From Aequorivita todarodis (GTDB lineage Bacteria; Bacteroidota; Bacteroidia; Flavobacteriales; Flavobacteriaceae): a DNA stretch of 49,191 bases. Location of the stretch: assembly GCF_028561335.1 (NCBI RefSeq), contig NZ_JAQQTG010000042.1:1-49191 (forward strand), written 5' to 3'. The position numbers and the translations under genes were made by a program. Below the pieces are notes generated by a model that worked only from the letters and a program-made list of their open reading frames with translations, was not told the origin of the DNA and ran no database searches. Below, piece by piece: positions 25,835-33,530 of this stretch; within the stretch, counting starts at the first letter, position 1; each line of letters begins with the position of its first letter.

Positions 25835-26773
25835 TTACTGAATTTCCTGCACCAACAGCCAAGCATCGGCATTTTCGGTTCTTTGTATTTCGTGAAGTTT
25901 CCTCAAAGCCTCCATTCTATCCTCAAAACTGGCATATAAAACCTGATAAAGGCCATAGCGGGTAGGTTCCATTTTTAACGGCGCATAGCCTTTTTCGCGT
26001 AACTGTTCCAATCTTTTTGTTGCGTTGTCCTCTTCTCTGTACGCCCCCGCAACTATATGGTACATTCCAGCGTGTTTTGGAAGTTGTAACCTGAGTACTG
26101 GCAATGGGTTTTCAATTACAAAAGTAGCTTCCTGTATTTGGTTTTCAACCAAGGAATTCGCTTTCTGCCTTTCCGCCAAATTAAACTTTTGAACTTGATT
26201 TTCATAAAGCTTTAAACTTCCAAAGCCTATCGCGGAAAGTGCAATAACTGCAATTGCGGCATATTTTAGATACGGCTTGGCTTCCCTTCTTTCCGGCGTA
26301 AAATGTATCGGTGCCTTTTCCTCCAAAGCCTCAACAGTTTCCTTATAAACCTCGCGGCTTATTTTTGGGGAAACAAACGAAGAAAGTCCAAAGGCCGAAG
26401 TACTGAAATTCTGTTGCTGTAAAGGTTCAAACTGAAGCGATTTTTCCTCGTTCAGTGAAAACGCACCTATATTATTAAATGTAACTGTTTTTCCCTCTGA
26501 AAGCTCTTTTGAAATTTGGGCCGTAAAATTTCGTATTTGTTGCAACGCCGTTTCATAACTGCATTTTTCCACCGAAGCCACGTAGTTTGCGAACAGACCA
26601 TCGTTGGCCTGCAACTGTTTGTTGAACGAAACAATTTTAGAGGGTGGATGAAAGGTGTTGGAAGTATCGTCAATATGCGCAGATTTGTATCGCGTCAAAA
26701 ACGCCCCAAAACCAGGAATAATCACACATTCGTATCGGTAGAGCAGGTCGGCTATGTAGGTTGTAAGTTGCAT
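25835..26773 (-). CDS. HU-CCDC81/SPOR-domain membrane protein
   Basis: 312 residues from the ATG at 26773. The N-terminal part (MQLTTYIADLLYRYECVIIP, then GFGAFLTRYKSA) is the bacterial HU-CCDC81 domain; a second HU-like domain spans about 60-125 (VTFNNIGAF). A single transmembrane helix follows (about 170-190, YAAIAVIALSAIGFGSLKL), then a C-terminal SPOR domain (about 235-310, YHIVAGAYREEDNATKRLEQL), which binds denuded peptidoglycan at division sites. The protein therefore links a cytoplasmic HU-like part to septal wall. It is divergent from dprA. The promoter sits so close that the mRNA may be leaderless. Confidence 0.88.
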   Translation of the reverse strand: MQLTTYIADLLYRYECVIIPGFGAFLTRYKSAHIDDTSNTFHPPSKIVSFNKQLQANDGLFANYVASVEKCSYETALQQIRNFTAQISKELSEGKTVTFNNIGAFSLNEEKSLQFEPLQQQNFSTSAFGLSSFVSPKISREVYKETVEALEEKAPIHFTPERREAKPYLKYAAIAVIALSAIGFGSLKLYENQVQKFNLAERQKANSLVENQIQEATFVIENPLPVLRLQLPKHAGMYHIVAGAYREEDNATKRLEQLREKGYAPLKMEPTRYGLYQVLYASFEDRMEALRKLHEIQRTENADAWLLVQEIQ

Positions 26774-26778
26774 ATTAA

Positions 26779-26808
26779 CAAAATTAGCGTTTTTTGGAGG
26801 CAATCCAA
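26779..26808 (-). promoter_or_regulatory. Consensus promoter of the HU/SPOR gene
   Basis: TTG (26808-26806), a 19-base spacer and TAATTTTG (26786-26779) on the minus strand. The last G lies six bases before the ATG at 26773, so transcription should begin at or within a base or two of the start codon. Confidence 0.65.
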
Positions 26809-26885
26809 TTTTTGTTTTGGTAATTTATCAACAACTCAAAATTTTCGTATTTTTAGAAACTCCCCCGATTGTAATTCTCAAAAAT

Positions 26886-27989
26886 ATGCTTTCAAAAACC
26901 GAACTGCGCTATACGCTTGCCTTGCAGCGAATTCCAAATCTGGGTGATATTTCAGCAAAAAAACTATTGCGGAAAATGGGTTCCGCGGAAGCGATTTTCA
27001 AGGAGAAAAAGAGCAATCTGGCCAAAATTGACGGCATCGGTCTTGTGCGTTTAAAGGAAATCAATCTGAAACAGCAGTTGGAACAGGCCGATGACGAATT
27101 GAAATTTATTGAGGAAAACAATATCGAGTGCAGCTATTTTCAAGATAAAACCTATCCCGAAAAGTTAAAGCACTGTTTGGATGGCCCTATACTTATTTTC
27201 CATCGGGGCAATATAGATTTGGTGGGAAAGAAAATCATCAGCATCGTCGGTACCCGAAAAATAACGAGCTACGGCAATTCATTTTGTGAAAATTTAATTG
27301 AGGAAATAGCGCCGTTGAATCCGGTAATCGTTTCGGGTTTGGCCTATGGTGTGGACATCTGTGCGCACAAAGCCGCTATCGATAACAAGTTGCAGAATAT
27401 TGCGTGTTTGGCCCATGGGCTCAATCAGATATATCCAAAAACCCACAAAAAATACGTGCAACAGATTGAAGAAAATGGCGGATTAATCACTGAGTTTTGG
27501 AGCAGCGATACTTTTGACCGAAACAACTTTTTAAAGCGAAACCGAATAATCGCTGGCCTTTCCGAAGCAACCATTGTAATAGAATCTGCTGAAAAAGGCG
27601 GCAGCTTGGTAACTGCGGATATCGCAAATTCATACGACAGGGAAGTTTTTGCCGTTCCCGGAAGGGCCAACGATAACCAAAGCCGCGGTTGCAATAATTT
27701 GATAAAACAGCAAAAAGCCCATTTGCTCACTAGTGCTGCCGATATAATCTATATGCTGGGCTGGGAACTGGAAAAAAACCAAAAACCCAAACAGACCCAA
27801 CTTTTTGTGGAATTGGACGAAGATGAAAAAGTAGTCTTTCGTTTTCTCAAGGAAAAGGAAAAAGAGCTATTGGACATCATTGCCCTGGAGTGCAACCTCC
27901 CGGCCTACAAAGCCGCAAGTGTGTTGATGAATATGGAAATTAAGGGCGTGGTACGCCCCTTGCCGGGGAAGTTGTTTCAGTTAGTTTAA
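26886..27989 (+). CDS. dprA: DNA-processing protein DprA
   Basis: 367 residues from the ATG at 26886; the frame is open upstream, but MLSKTELRYTLALQRIPNLG is the normal beginning. DprA binds incoming single-stranded DNA and loads RecA during natural transformation. Seen: an N-terminal helix-hairpin-helix/SAM-like part (1-75), the Rossmann core with SIVGTRKITSYG and GLAYGVDICAHKAA, PGRANDNQSRGCNNLI, and a C-terminal winged helix (about 305-367, YKAASVLMNMEIKGVVRPLPG). recA lies 5 kb away on the other strand. Confidence 0.95.
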   Translation: MLSKTELRYTLALQRIPNLGDISAKKLLRKMGSAEAIFKEKKSNLAKIDGIGLVRLKEINLKQQLEQADDELKFIEENNIECSYFQDKTYPEKLKHCLDGPILIFHRGNIDLVGKKIISIVGTRKITSYGNSFCENLIEEIAPLNPVIVSGLAYGVDICAHKAAIDNKLQNIACLAHGLNQIYPKTHKKYVQQIEENGGLITEFWSSDTFDRNNFLKRNRIIAGLSEATIVIESAEKGGSLVTADIANSYDREVFAVPGRANDNQSRGCNNLIKQQKAHLLTSAADIIYMLGWELEKNQKPKQTQLFVELDEDEKVVFRFLKEKEKELLDIIALECNLPAYKAASVLMNMEIKGVVRPLPGKLFQLV

Positions 27990-28026
27990 AACTTATACTA
28001 TTATCGATAGTTAGACGACCCGGAAG

Positions 28027-28995
28027 TTAATACCCCACTTTCTCGCGAACCCTTTTTAAAACCGTATCGGCAACTTTCCGAGCCTTTTCGGCACCGGTAG
28101 CCAAGGCGGCATCAATCTCGGCGAGATTCTCCATAAAATAATGATAACGCGTTCGTTCTTCAGAAAATTTTTCGGTTATCAGTTCAAACAAAGCCTGTTT
28201 TGCGTGGCCATAGCCGTAATTGCCCGCTTCGTAGTTTTTTCGCATTTGTACAACTTCTTCTTTTGTGCCGAGAATTTTATAAAGTGCAAAAACATTACAG
28301 GTATCAGGATTTTTCGGCGCTTCCATCGGCGTACTGTCGGTTTCAATACCCATTATCTGCTTCCGAAGTTTTTTATCATCCAAAAATATGTTGATATAAT
28401 TTCCTTTGGATTTGCTCATCTTAGTACCATCCGTGCCCGGAATATACATTGTTTCTTCCTGAACCTTGCCAACGGGCATCACAAAAGTCTCGCCCATCTG
28501 CGCATGAAAACGTGACGCTACATCGCGCGTTATTTCAATATGCTGCATTTGGTCTTTCCCCACGGGAACTATTTCGGCATCGTACAAAAGAATATCTGCC
28601 GCCATAAGCATGGGGTAGGTGAAAAGTCCGGCATTTACATCTTCCAAACGGTCAGCCTTGTCCTTAAAGGAATGTGCCAACGTCAATCTCTGGAAAGGAA
28701 AAAAGCAGCTTAAATACCACGTAAGTTCTGCGGTCTGTGGCACATCGCTCTGGCGGTAAAACACCACGCGATCTATATCCAACCCGAACGCCAGCCAAGT
28801 TGCGGCTACACTATAAGTATTTGCCCGAAGTGTTTCTGGGTTTTTAATTTGCGTAAGCGAGTGCATATCCGCAATAAAGAGAAAGGAGTCGTTCTTCGGG
28901 TCGTTTGCCATTTCAATGGCCGGAACGATTGCGCCCAAGAGATTTCCGAGGTGTGGCGTGCCGGTGCTTTGTATTCCTGTAAGTATTCTTGACAT
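28027..28995 (-). CDS. trpS: Tryptophanyl-tRNA synthetase
   Basis: 322 residues, normal length for bacterial TrpRS. Charges tRNA-Trp with tryptophan. Class I motifs are present: PHLGN (HIGH equivalent, residues 14-18) and KMSKSKGN (about 192-199). The convergent dprA ends 37 bases away with no clear terminator between them. Upstream, a CCCGC-GCGGG hairpin repeat lies six bases before the ATG. Confidence 0.97.
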   Translation of the reverse strand: MSRILTGIQSTGTPHLGNLLGAIVPAIEMANDPKNDSFLFIADMHSLTQIKNPETLRANTYSVAATWLAFGLDIDRVVFYRQSDVPQTAELTWYLSCFFPFQRLTLAHSFKDKADRLEDVNAGLFTYPMLMAADILLYDAEIVPVGKDQMQHIEITRDVASRFHAQMGETFVMPVGKVQEETMYIPGTDGTKMSKSKGNYINIFLDDKKLRKQIMGIETDSTPMEAPKNPDTCNVFALYKILGTKEEVVQMRKNYEAGNYGYGHAKQALFELITEKFSEERTRYHYFMENLAEIDAALATGAEKARKVADTVLKRVREKVGY

Positions 28996-28999
28996 ATCA

Positions 29000-29019
29000 T
29001 TTCCCGCGCAGGCGGGAAT
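29000..29019 (-). repeat. Hairpin repeat TTCCCGC-gcag-GCGGGAA in the trpS leader
   Basis: A perfect 7-bp inverted repeat with a 4-base loop, six bases upstream of trpS ATG. I recognise it as one of the scattered CCCGCnnnnGCGGG repeats common in many bacteria. Being next to the start codon it could hinder ribosome access. Confidence 0.6.
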
Positions 29020-29047
29020 CCTTTTAATTAAACTTAAAAAATTTCAG

Positions 29048-29055
29048 CAAAGGTA
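29048..29055 (-). promoter_or_regulatory. trpS: trpS promoter -7 element
   Basis: TACCTTTG on the minus strand; a TTG lies 25 bases upstream (29083-29081), slightly longer than the usual spacing. It overlaps the region controlling the divergent acyltransferase gene. Confidence 0.5.
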
Positions 29056-29061
29056 CTTTTT

Positions 29062-29096
29062 TTGATTTATTCGCATCGTTCAAATTAGTACTTTTG
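29062..29096 (+). promoter_or_regulatory. Acyltransferase promoter
   Basis: TTG at 29062-29064 and TACTTTTG at 29089-29096 (24-base spacer). The ATG is at 29104, so the transcript should have almost no leader. Confidence 0.5.
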
Positions 29097-29103
29097 GAAC
29101 TCC

Positions 29104-29844
29104 ATGAAGCTAATTCAACAAATTTTTGCGGCGCTTTACCGCGTTTGGTTTTATTTGATAGTCGCTCTGGCCACTATCCTGCTCTTTCCATTCTTGGTCA
29201 TAAGCATTCTGAAAAATTCCTGCTATCCCTTTTTCTTTAAAGTAGCCCGCACTTGGTCCGCATTTATAATTTATGGCATTGGCTGCTATCCCGTCATCAA
29301 AAGGGAGGTAAATTATAAAAAAGGCAAAAGCTATATGTTTGTGGCGAACCACACTTCAATGACCGATATTATGCTGATGTTTTACGCCACAAAAAATCCG
29401 TTTGTGTTTGTTGGGAAAAAAGAATTGGCTAAGATTCCACTTTTTGGATACATCTATAAACGCACCTGTATTTTGGTGGATCGCGGCAACAACAAAAGTC
29501 GCGTGGAAGCATTTCGAAGGGCGGAAATTAGATTGAACGAGGGTTTAAGCGTCTGTATTTTTCCCGAAGGCGGCGTGCCGGAAGACCTTTCGCTTTTGTT
29601 GGATGAATTTAAGGATGGCGCCTTTCGGCTTTCCATTGAGCACCAAATTCCCATTGCGCCGATGACCTTTCACGACAATAAAAAACGGTTTCCATATTCC
29701 TTTTTTAAAGGCGGGCCAGGCAAGATGCGGGTAAAAGTTCACAAACTTATCCCCACGGAAAACTTGACTTTGGAAAATAGAAAGGAGTTGAAAAAGAAAA
29801 CGCGGGAGGTTATTTTGGGGGAATTATTGGAGCCGACGGTTTGA
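29104..29844 (+). CDS. 1-acyl-sn-glycerol-3-phosphate acyltransferase (PlsC family)
   Basis: 246 residues. Adds the second acyl chain to lysophosphatidic acid on the inner face of the inner membrane, giving phosphatidic acid. Seen: an N-terminal hydrophobic region (about 10-60), the catalytic NHTSMTD (HxxxxD, about 83-89), GKKELAKIP, and the substrate-binding FPEGGVPED (about 153-161), where FPEGT is more usual. It is followed by a bidirectional terminator. Confidence 0.92.
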   Translation: MKLIQQIFAALYRVWFYLIVALATILLFPFLVISILKNSCYPFFFKVARTWSAFIIYGIGCYPVIKREVNYKKGKSYMFVANHTSMTDIMLMFYATKNPFVFVGKKELAKIPLFGYIYKRTCILVDRGNNKSRVEAFRRAEIRLNEGLSVCIFPEGGVPEDLSLLLDEFKDGAFRLSIEHQIPIAPMTFHDNKKRFPYSFFKGGPGKMRVKVHKLIPTENLTLENRKELKKKTREVILGELLEPTV

Positions 29845-29943
29845 AGATTATTCTTGATTCAATTTTAGTGGTTGTTTTTTTGTCAAGAAATCCCCTTTTC
29901 CATTTTATCCTTTTAGATTCTTTATCCAAAATTAAGAAGGAAT

Positions 29944-29977
29944 AAAAAAACCGTCCTATGGCGGAGGACGGTTTTTT
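29944..29977. terminator. Bidirectional terminator CCGTCC-GGACGG
   Basis: CCGTCCT-ATGGCGG-AGGACGG between A7 and T6. It serves both the acyltransferase (+) and the beta-barrel gene (-). Confidence 0.85.
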
Positions 29978-30026
29978 GCAATCATTTTGTTTGAAGTATA
30001 TCAAACACATTCAACTAAAAACTAAC

Positions 30027-31583
30027 CTAAAACTTGAAACTCAATCCGCTGTAAACACCTAAATAATATGGCTTAAAGTTTACAGATGAATCGGTATAAG
30101 GGTTGAGCTGGTATTTAAACATAGGCTCAATATTAAACGTAAATTTTTTGGACAGTTTATAGTCCAACCCCAGCCCGACGTTAGTTGAAAAACTTACGGT
30201 GGAGAGATTATTGGCTTCTCCCAACACACTATTAAAATTATCTGCTTTCACTGATATTTCGTTGTTTCCTAAAAACAAAGTGCTCAAGCCGCCAATTACA
30301 TTTACGCCAAATCTACTGTTAATTACAGCATATTTAAGCTCTACGGGCACTTCGTAATAATTTATATTCTGTATCAATCTGGCATCGCCTTGCGTCGATT
30401 TTGGCATAATGTCGCCAAAGCCATTAGATGGAGCGGCGTTGGTAAAAGAACCCTTGTCGGCAGCCGTTACAACAATTTCCTTTCCGCCATAATCCACTGA
30501 ACGCAATGCAACCGCCACTGGCCCAGTACCTACTTCAATGCCTGAAGTGCTGTAACTTAAATCTACATTATTTACCCCTGTGCGCACACTCAAACGATTG
30601 TTAAGCGCATAACTCACCTGCACTCCGTAACTCATGTTTACATCACCCTGTTGCGGATTGTCAGCAAAACTTGGATCTATGGAAGACCCGTTGCCAAGAC
30701 TGCTATAATACACGGGAGCGACGTTTGGGGCAACGCTCCAGCGCTGTTCCGGCTTTTCTTTCTTTTTCTTTTCGGGAACTATTTCTTCATCTTTTTCGGC
30801 AATAGCGTCAAAAATGGATTTTTTGTTTTTGGAGGCTTCCGCCATTTCCTCCTCGGTTTTTACAACGCTTTTTTCCGGATTTTTCGCTTCGGAATTTTCG
30901 TTTACCGCAACGCCTTCTTTTTTGTTGTTGAAAATAGCCTCATCTTTTTTGATACTCTTTTCGGTAGTTATTTCTTTATTTTTCGCATTTGTTTTTTCAG
31001 AACTATTTTTTGAAACGGCTATCCCTTCATTTAAATCATTTTTAGAAATCTGCTTCTCTGCCAGGTTTTCTTTGGAATCTTGAACCGTTTTTGAATTTCT
31101 TTTTTCAGAATTGCTTGCAGCGACTACGGTTTCCCCGTTTTTATCAGAAGCATTTTTGAAAATTTTATTTGAAGCCTTTGTTTGGGATTTAGTTTCCGAA
31201 GCATTTTTATGGGAAGCCTTCTCGCTTTCCAATGATTCATTTTGAAGTGTATTTTCCTCAGAAGCTACTTGTGTTTTGTTTGCTTCTTTTTCTATTTCAG
31301 AAGCATTTTGCTGTAGTTCCTTTTCGGTCTTAATCACCTTTTCCTCCGTAATCGCAGGCGTTGCTATTTCCGAAGAATTGAAAAGCGAATTACCAACGGT
31401 CAACAAAAGCGCGAGCAACGCGGCAACACCGCCAAGTTTAACCCACAGTGGGATAACCTTGCGCTCCTTCTTCTCCTTTTTGAGCTCGGCTTGGATGTTT
31501 TCCCAAACGCGCGGCGAAGGAGTGGCCTCAAAGTTTTTGAAACCTTCGTTAAAAATGTTGTCTATGTTTTTCTTTTCTTTCAT
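30027..31583 (-). CDS. Anti-sigma-like protein spanning both membranes, with OM beta-barrel
   Basis: 518 residues. N-terminal cytoplasmic part (1-43, FNEGFKNFEATPSPRVWENI, as in Bacteroidota anti-sigma factors), one membrane helix (about 44-67), a 210-residue K/E/N/S-rich low-complexity linker (about 70-280), and a C-terminal outer-membrane beta-barrel (about 281-518) ending in Phe. It lies directly after an ECF sigma gene. I infer that the N-terminus holds the sigma factor while the barrel sits in the outer membrane, so one chain could carry a signal across the envelope. This fits the dual membrane-spanning anti-sigma factors described from Bacteroides. A simpler reading is a porin-like protein with an odd N-terminus, but the helix has no signal-peptidase site and the position supports the first view. 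Confidence 0.8.
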   Translation of the reverse strand: MKEKKNIDNIFNEGFKNFEATPSPRVWENIQAELKKEKKERKVIPLWVKLGGVAALLALLLTVGNSLFNSSEIATPAITEEKVIKTEKELQQNASEIEKEANKTQVASEENTLQNESLESEKASHKNASETKSQTKASNKIFKNASDKNGETVVAASNSEKRNSKTVQDSKENLAEKQISKNDLNEGIAVSKNSSEKTNAKNKEITTEKSIKKDEAIFNNKKEGVAVNENSEAKNPEKSVVKTEEEMAEASKNKKSIFDAIAEKDEEIVPEKKKKEKPEQRWSVAPNVAPVYYSSLGNGSSIDPSFADNPQQGDVNMSYGVQVSYALNNRLSVRTGVNNVDLSYSTSGIEVGTGPVAVALRSVDYGGKEIVVTAADKGSFTNAAPSNGFGDIMPKSTQGDARLIQNINYYEVPVELKYAVINSRFGVNVIGGLSTLFLGNNEISVKADNFNSVLGEANNLSTVSFSTNVGLGLDYKLSKKFTFNIEPMFKYQLNPYTDSSVNFKPYYLGVYSGLSFKF

Positions 31584-31632
31584 TATTGGTTCCGCTCAAG
31601 ATAAACTCTGGCGGCAATCTTTTTTTGTAAAA

Positions 31633-31652
31633 CCCCCACCCAAGAGCGGGGG
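31633..31652 (-). promoter_or_regulatory. Hairpin between sigma and anti-sigma genes
   Basis: CCCCC-N10-GGGGG followed on the minus strand by TTTTACAAAAAAA. It may weaken read-through or stabilise the mRNA end, changing the ratio of sigma to anti-sigma; its T run is too short for a strong terminator. Confidence 0.35.
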
Positions 31653-31694
31653 ATTACATTTTCAATCTAAACAATTCATACAATGCCTTAAGTG

Positions 31695-32228
31695 TTATAG
31701 TTTATTGGCATTATATGCTTCAATTTTATTTTTCAATATCATTCTGGCGCGTGCCAGGTTTGATTTAGACGTGCCATCGCTGATTCCTAACATTTCCGCT
31801 ATCTCTTTATGCTGATAGCCGTCCATCACGTACATACTGAAAACCAATCGGTACCTATCGGGCAGTTCCTGTACTATTTTCAGCAGGAAGTCCAAGGGGA
31901 TTTCCTCGCTTTCAATTTCTACCTCAGCTTCATCCTCAATCTGGCCTTCGTCAACAATTTCAAAGGTTCGCTGCTTTCGGTATTTTTGAAGCACGGTGTT
32001 TACGGTTACCCGTTTCATCCAGCCTTCAAAAGACCCTTTGGCGTTATACTGCTCAATTTTTTTAAAAATGGTGATAAAAGCATCCTGCAAATTGTCTTCA
32101 GCCTCGGTATAGTTAGGCGAATAGCGAAGACAGATGGCAAAAAGGATTCTGTTGTACTGCTTGTACAATTCGCCCTGCGCCGTTGCATTCTGCTTTTTGC
32201 ATTGTATTATGAGCTCGTCTAATGTCAA
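31695..32228 (-). CDS. ECF RNA polymerase sigma factor
   Basis: 177 residues starting at TTG (32228); no ATG precedes the conserved N-terminus. Region 2 (about 10-85: ELYKQYNRILFAICLRYSPN, NLQDAFITIFKKIEQY, SFEGWMKRVTVNTVLQKYR) binds core polymerase and the -10 region. An acidic linker (about 95-120) follows, then region 4 (about 120-172: LPDRYRLVFSMYVMDGYQHK, EIAEMLGISDGTSKSNLARAR), which binds -35 DNA. The following gene encodes an anti-sigma-like protein. It is read in the same direction as recA, 126 bases downstream of it. The target genes are unknown. Confidence 0.93.
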   Translation of the reverse strand: MTLDELIIQCKKQNATAQGELYKQYNRILFAICLRYSPNYTEAEDNLQDAFITIFKKIEQYNAKGSFEGWMKRVTVNTVLQKYRKQRTFEIVDEGQIEDEAEVEIESEEIPLDFLLKIVQELPDRYRLVFSMYVMDGYQHKEIAEMLGISDGTSKSNLARARMILKNKIEAYNANKL

Positions 32229-32276
32229 ATGCGGTACCGTGAGTTATCGTTCCGTTGTAAATACCTCTTTCTTTAG

Positions 32277-32345
32277 AGGGCAACCGTACTAATCAAGGTT
32301 CCTACATTGTGTAGATACCAGTGTATCAAAAGGGTTGCGTGCTTT
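32277..32345 (-). other. Structured spacer between recA and the sigma gene
   Basis: Three nested or adjacent inverted repeats: outer GCAACC ... GGTTGC (about 60 bases apart), and inside it GATAC-ACTG-GTATC and CTACA-CAA-TGTAG. Neither a T run nor a -7 element is seen, so this is neither a plain terminator nor a plain promoter. It may be a processed leader of the sigma mRNA. Confidence 0.35.
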
Positions 32346-32354
32346 GCTGAAATT

Positions 32355-33362
32355 TTATTGGCTTATGGCCGCAATGGCATCTTTGATTTTCTTTTCAAGC
32401 TCGTCCATCAGTTCTGGATTGTCCAGAAGTAGATTTTTAACGGCATCGCGCCCTTGCCCAAGTTTGGTATCGTCATAGCTGAACCAAGAGCCCGCCTTTT
32501 TGATGATTTCGAAATCAACGCCGAGGTCAATTATTTCACCTACTTTGGAGATTCCTTCGCCATACATAATGTCAAACTCTGCTTGTTTGAAGGGTGGCGC
32601 TACTTTGTTTTTTACCACTTTTACGCGGGTTTTGTTCCCCGTGGCGTTGCTGTCTGTATCCTTAATCTGTGTGGAACGGCGAATATCCAAACGCACGGAA
32701 GCATAAAATTTTAGTGCGTTTCCACCTGTTGTAGTTTCTGGGTTTCCAAACATTACGCCTATTTTTTCGCGCAATTGGTTAATGAAGATTACGGTACATT
32801 TTGTCTTGCTGATGGAGCCCGTAAGTTTTCGCAAAGCTTGGCTCATCAATCGGGCATGGAGCCCCATTTTGCTGTCACCCATTTCGCCTTCTATTTCGCT
32901 TTTTGGCGTCAAGGCGGCTACGGAGTCAATAACCACGATGTCTATGGCCCCGCTCCGGATTAGGTTGTCTGCGATTTCCAAAGCCTGCTCGCCGTTATCG
33001 GGTTGCGAAATGATTAGGTTTTCAATATCTACGCCGAGCTTTTCGGCATAACCGCGGTCGAAGGCGTGCTCTGCATCAATAAACGCGGCAATCCCGCCTT
33101 TTTTCTGTGCCTCTGCCATTGCGTGGAGCGTCAAGGTTGTTTTACCGGAGGATTCGGGGCCGTAGATTTCTATTACCCTTCCACGCGGATAACCCCCTAC
33201 GCCGAGGGCCACATCCAAACCAAGTGAACCTGTTGGGATTACATCCACATCCTCCACGGCGCTATCGCCCATTTTCATTACGGTTCCCTTGCCGTAGGTT
33301 TTGTCAAGTTTATCGAGAGTAAGCTTTAGTGCTTTTAGTTTTGCGTCTTTTTCAGTGCTCAT
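32355..33362 (-). CDS. recA: Recombinase RecA
   Basis: 335 residues. ATP-dependent strand-exchange protein and co-protease for the SOS response. Seen: Walker [10 protein letters not shown] (about 68-76), IDAEHAFD, Walker [10 protein letters not shown], the L1/L2 loops ([35 protein letters not shown]), and [14 protein letters not shown]. The usual acidic C-terminal tail is short here. It has its own promoter at 33432-33425. Confidence 0.98.
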   Translation of the reverse strand: MSTEKDAKLKALKLTLDKLDKTYGKGTVMKMGDSAVEDVDVIPTGSLGLDVALGVGGYPRGRVIEIYGPESSGKTTLTLHAMAEAQKKGGIAAFIDAEHAFDRGYAEKLGVDIENLIISQPDNGEQALEIADNLIRSGAIDIVVIDSVAALTPKSEIEGEMGDSKMGLHARLMSQALRKLTGSISKTKCTVIFINQLREKIGVMFGNPETTTGGNALKFYASVRLDIRRSTQIKDTDSNATGNKTRVKVVKNKVAPPFKQAEFDIMYGEGISKVGEIIDLGVDFEIIKKAGSWFSYDDTKLGQGRDAVKNLLLDNPELMDELEKKIKDAIAAISQ

Positions 33363-33424
33363 TTTCAGTGTTTTTTATGATGGAAATTATAGTATGCTAA
33401 GATACTATTTCTTTGTGCTTGGGG

Positions 33425-33432
33425 CAAAAGTA
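33425..33432 (-). promoter_or_regulatory. recA: recA promoter -7 element
   Basis: TACTTTTG on the minus strand, 62 bases before the recA ATG. No clear TTG at the normal -33 position. I saw no SOS-box-like inverted repeat beside it. Confidence 0.5.
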
Positions 33433-33454
33433 AAATGTAGGGGAGAAACGATTT

Positions 33455-33485
33455 TTGTTAACAATAAATATAATGATTATTTTTG
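33455..33485 (+). promoter_or_regulatory. trhO: trhO promoter
   Basis: TTG at 33455-33457, a 20-base spacer and TATTTTTG at 33478-33485, a full match to the Bacteroidota consensus. It runs divergently from recA. Confidence 0.65.
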
Positions 33486-33530
33486 CCGAATCTATTAAAA
33501 TCAATTCTTTTCACCTAAAAAAAGTATAGC

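Noticed and set aside
29000-29019. T-box or tryptophan leader peptide before trpS
   Set aside because: Only one short hairpin lies between promoter and ATG; there is no specifier loop, no T-box sequence and no Trp-rich small frame.
32277-32345. tRNA-like cloverleaf between recA and the sigma gene
   Set aside because: The outer stem and two inner hairpins suggest a cloverleaf, but there is no GGTTCGAATCC-like T arm, no 7-base acceptor stem and no anticodon loop of normal size.
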